Shown here: one piece after another, positions 1 through 5,461 of the stretch | Layout of the letters: each line of letters opens with the position of its first letter | Numbering within the stretch: position 1 is the first letter of the stretch | Source of the DNA: a candidate division CSSED10-310 bacterium | GTDB lineage: Bacteria; CSSED10-310; JAFGDC01 | Assembly (NCBI GenBank): GCA_016932295.1 | Contig: JAFGDC010000381.1 | Location: 1 to 6,104 of the forward strand | Direction: 5' to 3' | DNA: 6,104 nt | Notes under the pieces: generated by a model | What the model saw: only the letters and a program-made list of their open reading frames with translations | What the model was told of the DNA's origin: nothing | Databases searched by the model: none | Position numbers and translations under genes: made by a program

Positions 1-27
1 GCAATGATATGCGGCGAAAGGAGAGAA

Positions 28-46
28 CACGGCGGGGCCCGCCGTG
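28..46. repeat. 19-nt perfect palindrome (9-bp arms, 1-nt centre)
   Basis: The arms CACGGCGGG (28-36) and CCCGCCGTG (38-46) are exact reverse complements around a single G at 37. Such a tight dyad could be a protein-binding operator. As RNA, the innermost pairs would have to open to make a loop. No T-tract follows, so it is not an intrinsic terminator. It lies about 210 nt upstream of the GH36 start, rather far for a simple repressor site of that gene. The symmetry is seen directly; any function is inference. Confidence 0.55.
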
Positions 47-60
47 GAAACCAGGGCGCG

Positions 61-118
61 GCTGGCGCCACGCGCTCCCATTGCTGGTGCCACGCGCTCC
101 AATTGCTGACGCCACGCG
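61..118. repeat. 22-bp tandem direct repeat, about 2.6 copies
   Basis: Unit 1 (61-82) and unit 2 (83-104) are both 22 bp and read GCTGGYGCCACGCGCTCC followed by CATT or AATT; they differ at two positions. A third, partial unit (105-118) keeps GCTGACGCCACGCG and then runs into the GGGGTCG repeat. 22 bp is about two helical turns, so a protein bound to each unit would sit on the same face of the DNA. It could equally be slippage-generated intergenic sequence without function. It lies inside the leader of the GH36 gene. Confidence 0.7.
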
Positions 119-165
119 GGGTCGTACCTCCTCCGGGGTCGTATCCCGGGAGATTCGACCCCGGG
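118..165. repeat. REP-like element: GGGGTCGTA duplication plus 9-bp hairpin
   Basis: GGGGTCGTA occurs twice in direct orientation (118-126 and 135-143), followed by an inverted copy, TCGACCCC (155-162). The strongest stem pairs CCGGGGTCG (133-141) with CGACCCCGG (156-164), leaving a 14-nt loop that contains CCCGGG. The first copy (117-124) can pair with the same 3' arm over 8 bp, so two mutually exclusive stems are possible. No T-run follows, which argues against a terminator. GC-rich, imperfectly palindromic GGGGTC/GACCCC units between genes are typical of REP elements spread by IS200-like (RAYT) transposases; assigning it to that class is inference from form alone. Confidence 0.5.
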
Positions 166-247
166 AAATACTGGCCGTCCACGGACCAGGGGAAAAAGAG
201 CGTGATAGGCTATTGTGTTCATTCAGGGTTTCATGGATAGTTGGAAT

Positions 248-253
248 GGAGGT
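248..253 (+). promoter_or_regulatory. Ribosome binding site of the GH36 gene
   Basis: GGAGGT is a near-perfect anti-Shine-Dalgarno match ending 4 nt before the ATG at 258, which is short but workable. The in-frame codon directly before this ATG is a TGA stop (255-257), so the start cannot lie further upstream. An overlapping ATG at 254 is out of frame and too close to the SD. Confidence 0.75.
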
Positions 254-257
254 ATGA

Positions 258-2579
258 ATGACGCCAGCGGTGGATGAGACATCGAATGACGGCTTGCAGT
301 GGTGCGTTGATCTGGAAGACGGCACCTTCGATATCAGGCACGATGGTGTCGTGCTGGCGCATCAGGCGTCAATGCTGGTCGAGGCGTCACATGATGGAGA
401 AACACTCCTGCTTCATCCTGGACGCTATGCGAATCGTGAACTGCTCGCTGGAGATGGGTCCGCGGAATCGACTGCGTTGTTGCGATGCCGGACACCCCGA
501 TTGCCGGATCTTGAACTGCACGCGGCGTGGCCGGCATCAACCAACGAATTGCAGCTTGTCATGACGGTTCGCAATACCACCGGTACTCGTTTCACTATAA
601 CTGAAATGAGACCATTCGTGCTGGCTGCCGCCGGATCATCACTCCATCTTCCCGACGGCACTCCCCCCGAACTGCTCTACCGGCTTGGTTACCAGTCATG
701 GAGTCCATCCGGTTGCGTGGCCCTGGGCGATCCACCCAGTCCGGTGAGGTTCCGCACGCCGGGGCTCATGTCCGATCATCCACCTCGTGCCGCCGGCAAC
801 GGATCGATTGATGTCACCTCCTACTGGATGGCGCTCTACCTGAGCCGGAAAGAACGGAACGGAGTATTGCTGGGATTCCTGGATCCCACCCGATGCCGCT
901 GCGGCGTCGATCACAGGGTTTCGAGTGCTGTTCCGGCGCGACTCTCGGCATGGTGTGACTGGGAGCAATACGGGCTGGAGCCCGGTGAGTCCCTGTCGAC
1001 GCCGCCCCTGGTAGTGGCTGCTGGTACAGAACCATGGACCATGCTGAAGCGTTATACGGAAGCCGTGGCCGGAGCCTGCGGCCCTGTTCCAGCGCCTGTC
1101 CCGATCCGCGGCTGGTGCAGTTGGTACGCGTATTACCAGCGGATCACCTCGGCGGATATACTTGCCAACGCCGAGGAACTGAAGCGACATGAAGTGACAA
1201 GCACTTTTTCGTATGTGCTCCTGGACGACGGGTATGAGGCGGAGGTCGGTGATTGGCGCCAATGCAGGACTGGGTTTGGCGCCGGACTGGACAGTGTCTT
1301 TTACAGGCTGCGCGAGCGCGGTTTCAAGCCGGGACTCTGGTTGGCGCCTTTTCTTGCCACTCCGCGTTCCAGGCTCTTCAAAGAACATTCCGAGTGGTTC
1401 CTGACCGGCCATTCGCATCAGCCGGTCAAGGCTGGATACAATCCATTGTGGCGGAGCCGGGTCTATGCGCTGGATGCAACTCACCCCGAGTATCTCGATT
1501 GGCTTTCAGAGTTCATCTCCTACTGCGCCCACGACCTCGGCGTGGCACTCTTTAAACTGGATTTCCTGTATGCGGCGGCGCTTGATGGACGGCGCTACGA
1601 ATCACGCATGACGGGAATCTCGGCACTCAGAAGGGCGCTCGAACGGATCAGAGCGGCGGCAGGCGATGCTCTGTTGATCGGTTGCGGATGTCCATTCGGC
1701 GCCGCCGTAGGCGTGGTGGATGCCATGCGCATCGGCGTTGACACCTCACGAACCTGGCGGCATTCGTTGGCCGATGGAATCGTGCGGTTGCCGGTGACAC
1801 CGTCGCTGGCGAATAACCTGCGGGGCAGCCTGACCCGGTTGGTATTAAACAACAGATGGTGGAGCAACGATCCCGACTGCCTGTACATGAGCGGCCTCGA
1901 CGAGTCCCACATGCAGACCATGCTGACCGCCGCCGCTGTCACCGCCGGGGTACTCACCATCAGCGATCGCCTGCCGGCTGAGGAGGAAGCCCTGGACCGA
2001 CTGCACAAAACCATGCCTCATCCCAGCCGGCGGTTCGAGTGCCGCGACCTCCACAACACCGACGCGCCATCTTGCTTCTGGCTGCCCGATCGGAGAGGCG
2101 GACTCCTTGTACTATTCGAACGAACGGACGCGGTGGTTCACTCCATCGATCACGAGCTGCTGCCGGGTGCAGCGGATTACCATGTATACGATTTCTGGAA
2201 CAACACCGTACTGGGCACGGGCGAAGGACTCGGCGCATTCCACATTCCCCACGGCGGCTGCCGGGTGTTGAGACTGACAGCCGCCGACAGCGAACCGCGC
2301 CTGATTGGCACTGATCTTCACCTGCTCTGCGGAATAGAGGGCATAGAGGAAACCTGGTCACGACGGGCCGCCGTGCTCACGCTTGCCATTACCCTGCCCG
2401 GAACCAGGCGCGGGCATCTCTGGATCACCGCGGAACAAACCACGGCAGTGGGAATCGAGACACGAGACTGTCGCGTGGCGGAACCAGTCCGCCTCGGCTG
2501 TTACCTACGGCTGTCCGGCGAGTTTCACGAAGGAAGCCGCGTGCTAGTGAAATTCAATCATTCCGGCGGTACCCACTGA
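258..2579 (+). CDS. Alpha-galactosidase-type glycoside hydrolase, family GH36
   Basis: This 773-aa enzyme most likely hydrolyses terminal alpha-galactosides (melibiose or raffinose type) by the retaining GH36 mechanism. An N-terminal beta-sandwich spans about residues 1-270. A TIM barrel spans about 280-590 and carries RGWCSWYAYY (284-293), LLDDGYE (321-327), GLWLAPF (359-365) and KLDFLY (433-438). A C-terminal beta domain of about 170 residues follows and includes DFW and GTDLHLLCG. D435 in KLDF is the expected nucleophile. D495 in RIGVDTSRTW is the expected acid/base. Their 60-residue spacing equals that of D327 and D387 in Thermotoga maritima GalA. C476 and R491 fit the substrate pocket of that enzyme class. 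The protein is longer than TmGalA (552 aa), mainly at its ends. There is no signal peptide, so it is probably cytoplasmic and acts on imported oligosaccharides. The start is fixed by an upstream in-frame stop and a good SD. LDDG is followed by Y326 where many members have W. Other GH36 activities (alpha-N-acetylgalactosaminidase, or transfer as in raffinose synthase) cannot be excluded. Confidence 0.9.
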   Translation: MTPAVDETSNDGLQWCVDLEDGTFDIRHDGVVLAHQASMLVEASHDGETLLLHPGRYANRELLAGDGSAESTALLRCRTPRLPDLELHAAWPASTNELQLVMTVRNTTGTRFTITEMRPFVLAAAGSSLHLPDGTPPELLYRLGYQSWSPSGCVALGDPPSPVRFRTPGLMSDHPPRAAGNGSIDVTSYWMALYLSRKERNGVLLGFLDPTRCRCGVDHRVSSAVPARLSAWCDWEQYGLEPGESLSTPPLVVAAGTEPWTMLKRYTEAVAGACGPVPAPVPIRGWCSWYAYYQRITSADILANAEELKRHEVTSTFSYVLLDDGYEAEVGDWRQCRTGFGAGLDSVFYRLRERGFKPGLWLAPFLATPRSRLFKEHSEWFLTGHSHQPVKAGYNPLWRSRVYALDATHPEYLDWLSEFISYCAHDLGVALFKLDFLYAAALDGRRYESRMTGISALRRALERIRAAAGDALLIGCGCPFGAAVGVVDAMRIGVDTSRTWRHSLADGIVRLPVTPSLANNLRGSLTRLVLNNRWWSNDPDCLYMSGLDESHMQTMLTAAAVTAGVLTISDRLPAEEEALDRLHKTMPHPSRRFECRDLHNTDAPSCFWLPDRRGGLLVLFERTDAVVHSIDHELLPGAADYHVYDFWNNTVLGTGEGLGAFHIPHGGCRVLRLTAADSEPRLIGTDLHLLCGIEGIEETWSRRAAVLTLAITLPGTRRGHLWITAEQTTAVGIETRDCRVAEPVRLGCYLRLSGEFHEGSRVLVKFNHSGGTH

Positions 2580-2636
2580 TGCAGCGACGCTTCCGGTTCC
2601 GCCTCCTGAGCCCATGGCCGGATCACACAATCATCC

Positions 2637-2641
2637 GGGGA
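2637..2641 (+). promoter_or_regulatory. Ribosome binding site deciding the dacB start
   Basis: GGGGA lies 6 nt before the ATG at 2648. It is a moderate SD but better than anything before the alternative in-frame ATG at 2579, which overlaps the GH36 stop as TGATG and has no SD (TTCCGGCGGTACCC precedes it). The ATG at 2648 also gives a normal-length signal peptide. Confidence 0.5.
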
Positions 2642-2647
2642 ACGAAT

Positions 2648-3877
2648 ATGAAGTTGCCCATACAGAATCCTGACACGTGCCGCATCGGTTCGCTTGGAGC
2701 CATCTTGTTACTTTTAACTGTACTCCTTGGTGCATGCATTGCTGATGCGTTCGGCGGTGACCTGAGGAAGCTGGCCGCAGGTGGGGCCGTCATGGTAGCG
2801 GAACTGGATGGAACCAAACTGTTCGCGGAACACCCGGATGCGCTCATGGTGCCGGCCTCGATCCTCAAAATAGCCACCGCTTCCGCCGCTCTCCGTGTTC
2901 TGGGCGCGGACTATCGTTTCACCACCGAGTTCCTCACGAATGATGCCGGGGATCTGATGATCCGTGGAGGCGGTGATCCCCTGCTGGTTTCGGAAGCCTG
3001 GAGTTTCATTATTCCCCAACTGAAGGAGAAAGGGCTGGCCAAGGTTCGGAACATCCTGCTGGATGATTCGGCTTTCGACGCCGGCTTGACCATCCCTGGT
3101 GTGGGCGCCTCGACCAATCCATACGACGCGTTTGTTGGCGCACTATCGGTGAATTTCAATACGATTCACGTGGTTAAACGAGGAGGAATCATTCAGAGCG
3201 CTGAACCCCAGACGCCTCTGACTCCGCTGGCCCGGGAGAAAGCAGCGCGGCTCAAATTGGGTAAGGTGGCGCAGCGGATCCGCATCGACGGCGGCCGCCT
3301 CGATGTCTTGCGCTATACCGGTGAACTATGCCGCGCATTCCTGGAACAGAACGGCATCCAGGTGACCGGCGTGATCGAGCCGGGCAGCGGTGCCAAGGGG
3401 TTTCGGAGCATCCATGTGCACCCTTGCCTCAAGTCCTTGGACCAGGTGATCTCGGACATGATGCGCTATTCCAACAATTTCATGGCCAATCAAGTGTTCC
3501 TGGTAATGGGTGCGGCGGTTCATGGCGGTCCGGCCACCATCGGGAAGGGCCAACAGGTCATGGCCGGATTTCTTCAATCACGTGCGGCCTGCGCGGGATG
3601 CACCATGGTGGAAGGTTCCGGCATTTCCAGGGACAATCGCATGACCGCTCGATGCATGCTGAGCGTGCTGCTGGGATTTCATTCCTACAAGGAACTGCTG
3701 AGCCGGACGGATGGCGTCTATTCAAAGACCGGAACCCTGAGTGACACCAAAACGCTGACAGGATTCTTTCCCGGTCCGGACGGGCGGGATCGGGCCTTCG
3801 TAATCTTGCTTGACGGTAAGAACTATAATCGGGAGGGCATTCTGAGACTTTTGCAGAGACGATTCGGGAAGCGGTGA
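2648..3877 (+). CDS. dacB: D-alanyl-D-alanine carboxypeptidase/endopeptidase, PBP4 type (peptidase S13)
   Basis: This 409-aa penicillin-binding protein removes the terminal D-Ala from peptidoglycan stem peptides and/or cuts D-Ala-mDAP cross-links outside the cytoplasmic membrane. All three active-site motifs are present: SILK (S71 nucleophile, K74) in the context VPASILK; SNN (275-277) in MRYSNNFMANQ; and KTG (360-362) in YSKTGTLSDTKTLTGFF. The S13 signatures DDSAFD (139-144), ALSVNFNTI (165-173) and EGSGISRDNR (322-331) support the class. The N-terminus has a basic/polar region and a hydrophobic stretch (about 16-29) ending in LLGACIADAFGG. This could be cut after ADA (34), or be read as a lipobox with C30. 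The protein is shorter than E. coli PBP4 (477 aa), so the inserted domains are probably reduced. C315 and C318 form a CxxC just before the EGSG motif. An in-frame ATG at 2579 would add 23 basic residues; 2648 is preferred. It lies 68 nt after the GH36 stop, on the same strand and with no terminator seen between them, so co-transcription is likely. Confidence 0.92.
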   Translation: MKLPIQNPDTCRIGSLGAILLLLTVLLGACIADAFGGDLRKLAAGGAVMVAELDGTKLFAEHPDALMVPASILKIATASAALRVLGADYRFTTEFLTNDAGDLMIRGGGDPLLVSEAWSFIIPQLKEKGLAKVRNILLDDSAFDAGLTIPGVGASTNPYDAFVGALSVNFNTIHVVKRGGIIQSAEPQTPLTPLAREKAARLKLGKVAQRIRIDGGRLDVLRYTGELCRAFLEQNGIQVTGVIEPGSGAKGFRSIHVHPCLKSLDQVISDMMRYSNNFMANQVFLVMGAAVHGGPATIGKGQQVMAGFLQSRAACAGCTMVEGSGISRDNRMTARCMLSVLLGFHSYKELLSRTDGVYSKTGTLSDTKTLTGFFPGPDGRDRAFVILLDGKNYNREGILRLLQRRFGKR

Positions 3878-3976
3878 ACGGGGGTACGCGTCCTGGCGGC
3901 GGATAGGAAGCGGATTGAAGATTACCGGACCGGGCGAAAGAAGGCGCTGGATGGCTTCCCTGGTGGTTCATTTTCC

Positions 3977-4005
3977 TTGCAATGCCGTTCCGAGTATGGT
4001 ACCTT
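3977..4005 (+). promoter_or_regulatory. Candidate sigma70-like promoter for ugd
   Basis: TTGCAA (3977-3982, 4 of 6 to the -35 consensus) is followed after 17 nt by TACCTT (4000-4005), which keeps the most conserved first, second and last -10 bases. An alternative -10 is TATGGT (3995-4000), but then no good -35 sits at 16-18 nt. The match is weak and is judged mainly on position, 40-50 nt upstream of the start codon. Confidence 0.25.
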
Positions 4006-4036
4006 CGCGCCCAATCTCTAGACCTTGATTCTCCAT

Positions 4037-4041
4037 GGAGG
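4037..4041 (+). promoter_or_regulatory. Ribosome binding site deciding the ugd start
   Basis: GGAGG lies 5 nt before the ATG at 4047. An in-frame ATG at 4035 overlaps this SD and has no SD of its own. Starting at 4047 also places the Rossmann strand MRISVIGTGYVG right at the N-terminus, as in the family. Confidence 0.75.
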
Positions 4042-4046
4042 GCGCT

Positions 4047-5417
4047 ATGAGGATTTCCGTGATTGGGACCGGCTATGTCGGTCTTGTAACTGGTGTTTGT
4101 TTCTCCGAGATCGGCCATGAGGTAATTTGCGTCGACAAGGACGAAGACAAGATCAAGAAACTGCATGACAATATCATCCCCATCTACGAACCGGGTCTTG
4201 ATGAACTGGTCCAGCGCAACAGGGCCAGCGGCAGGCTGACGTTCACGACCGAAATTTCCGACGCGGTCAAGCACTCGTCCGTGATTTTTATTGCCGTTGG
4301 CACTCCTCCCAAGGCTTCCGGCGAGGCGGACTTGTCGTTCATCGAAGCGGTTGCCCGCCAGGTCGCACAGTCCATGGACAGTTACAAGGTGGTGGTGGAA
4401 AAGAGCACGGTGCCGGTCAAGACCGGTGAATGGGTGCGCCGGACCATCGGGTTCAACAACAAGCAGAACGTTGAATTCGATGTCTGTTCGAACCCGGAAT
4501 TCCTACGCGAGGGTTCGGCAATCGAAGATTTCATGAATCCCGATCGAATCGTGGTGGGTGTACCCAGCGAACGCGCCGCCAAGCTGCTCGAGGAAATTTA
4601 TCGGCCGATCATCGATCGAAAGTATTATTTCGATCCCGGGGATGCCCAGGTGAAGCGCGGCCATCGGGATGACGACAAGGGACATTTCATCGTGACGAAT
4701 GTGAACAGCGCCGAGTTGATAAAGCATGCGTCCAATTCCTTCCTTGCCATGAAGATCTCGTACATCAACGCAGTGGCCAACGTATGCGAGTTGGCCGGAG
4801 CCAACATCGAGCAAGTGGCCAAAGGAATGGGGCTTGATTCCCGCATCGGACGGCAGTTCCTGAGCGCCGGAATCGGGTTCGGCGGATCCTGCTTCCCCAA
4901 GGACGTGGTGGCGTTTTACGAGATCAGCCGGGAGTTGGGGTATGATTTTGAGATGCTGCGCCAGGTGCTGGAACTGAACAAGATTCAGCGCCAGATTTTC
5001 ACCAAGAAGATCAAGCAGGCGTTATGGATCGTCAAGGACAAGACCATCGGCATCCTGGGGTTGGCGTTCAAACCCAACACCGATGACATGCGCGAGGCGC
5101 CATCCATCGATATTATCGAAAGCCTGGTGGAAGAAGGCGCTCGAATCAAAGCGTACGATCCCAAAGCCATGGACGTGGCCCGCCACCTCCTCCCGGATAT
5201 CGAATACTGCAACGATCCGTACGAGGTCATCCGCGGTTGTGATGCGCTGGTCATAGTGACCGAGTGGGACGAGTTCAAGAACCTGGACCTGCTCAAGGTG
5301 AAGGAAATGCTCAATCTGCCCATCATCATCGACGGCCGCAACATTTTCGATCCAGCCGAAATGCAACGACTGAACATCGAATACGTGAGCATCGGCAGGC
5401 CGCAACTGGATAACTGA
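4047..5417 (+). CDS. ugd: UDP-glucose 6-dehydrogenase
   Basis: This 456-aa cytoplasmic enzyme oxidises UDP-glucose to UDP-glucuronate with two NAD+, supplying a precursor for acidic exopolysaccharide, capsule or glycolipid. The N-terminal NAD-binding Rossmann fold has GTGYVG (7-12) and the acidic D30 after the second strand. Family motifs follow: AVGTPP (83-88), EKSTVPVKTG (118-127), SNPEFLREGSA (148-158) and NPDRIVVG (164-171). The central helical dimerisation region has ELIKHASNSFLAMKISYIN (223-241), with K226 and N230. GFGGSCFPKD (277-286) carries the catalytic C282 and D286. The C-terminal UDP-binding domain starts at about 330 with GILGLAFKPNTDDMREAPS (335-353) and ends with TEWDEF and DGRNIFDP. 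Length is typical for the bacterial TuaD/Ugd class. One oddity is a charged stretch (about 194-213, FDPGDAQVKRGHRDDDKGH) before FIVTNVNSAE, where many relatives have a short link. GDP-mannose or UDP-ManNAc dehydrogenases are relatives, but the motif wording fits the UDP-glucose enzyme best. Confidence 0.95.
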   Translation: MRISVIGTGYVGLVTGVCFSEIGHEVICVDKDEDKIKKLHDNIIPIYEPGLDELVQRNRASGRLTFTTEISDAVKHSSVIFIAVGTPPKASGEADLSFIEAVARQVAQSMDSYKVVVEKSTVPVKTGEWVRRTIGFNNKQNVEFDVCSNPEFLREGSAIEDFMNPDRIVVGVPSERAAKLLEEIYRPIIDRKYYFDPGDAQVKRGHRDDDKGHFIVTNVNSAELIKHASNSFLAMKISYINAVANVCELAGANIEQVAKGMGLDSRIGRQFLSAGIGFGGSCFPKDVVAFYEISRELGYDFEMLRQVLELNKIQRQIFTKKIKQALWIVKDKTIGILGLAFKPNTDDMREAPSIDIIESLVEEGARIKAYDPKAMDVARHLLPDIEYCNDPYEVIRGCDALVIVTEWDEFKNLDLLKVKEMLNLPIIIDGRNIFDPAEMQRLNIEYVSIGRPQLDN

Positions 5418-5434
5418 GGATACGCATCATTCAG

Positions 5435-5461
5435 AAAGGCGGGGTAACCCGCCTTTTTTTT
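5435..5461 (+). terminator. Strong intrinsic terminator after ugd
   Basis: A 9-bp perfect stem, AAAGGCGGG (5435-5443) with CCCGCCTTT (5448-5456), closes a GTAA loop of the stable GNRA class and runs into eight T residues (5454-5461). It begins 18 nt after the ugd stop. On the - strand the same stem is followed by only three T residues, so it is mainly a + strand terminator, though it may also slow convergent transcription from the right. Confidence 0.93.

Larger units (their letters stand above)
3878..4046. other. Intergenic region between dacB and ugd
   Basis: These 169 nt contain no ORF of interest and no clear terminator for dacB. The only dyad noted, GGAAGC (3906-3911) with GCTTCC (3954-3959), has a 42-nt loop and no T-tract. 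The last 75 nt are relatively T-rich and contain TTGCAA (3977) and TATGGT (3995), which suggests that ugd has its own promoter here. Confidence 0.5.

Noticed and set aside
133..164. Hairpin as an intrinsic terminator of a gene left of the window
   Set aside because: The stem is GC-rich but is followed by GAAATACTGG rather than a T-run, on either strand.
213..241. TTGTGT-17-GATAGT as a promoter for the GH36 gene
   Set aside because: Only three -35 and four -10 bases match, and the leader would be about 10 nt, overlapping the SD. It is too weak to call.
4..257. Two overlapping ORFs of 78 and 82 codons in the leader, the second ending directly before the GH36 ATG
   Set aside because: They run through the tandem and inverted repeats, have no SD in front, and give Arg/Gly/Pro-rich low-complexity proteins as expected from GC-rich noncoding sequence. 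Neither looks like a known family.
696..1484. 262-codon open frame antisense to the GH36 gene
   Set aside because: It is a shadow of a GC-rich gene with clear conserved catalytic motifs on the + strand, and its translation shows no recognisable domain.
2579..2647. Longer dacB start at ATG 2579 overlapping the GH36 stop (TGATG)
   Set aside because: It would add 23 residues with four Arg in the first eight before an already complete signal peptide, and no SD precedes it. Translational coupling keeps it possible but less likely.
3906..3959. GGAAGC/GCTTCC dyad as a dacB terminator
   Set aside because: It has six base pairs, a 42-nt loop and no T-tract, so it is consistent with chance.
3558..4274. 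238-codon antisense ORF spanning the dacB end, the intergenic region and the ugd start
   Set aside because: It overlaps two well-supported genes and the likely ugd promoter region, and its translation is His/Arg/Ser/Pro-rich without motifs. The crossing of the intergenic gap is notable, but chance is the simplest explanation.
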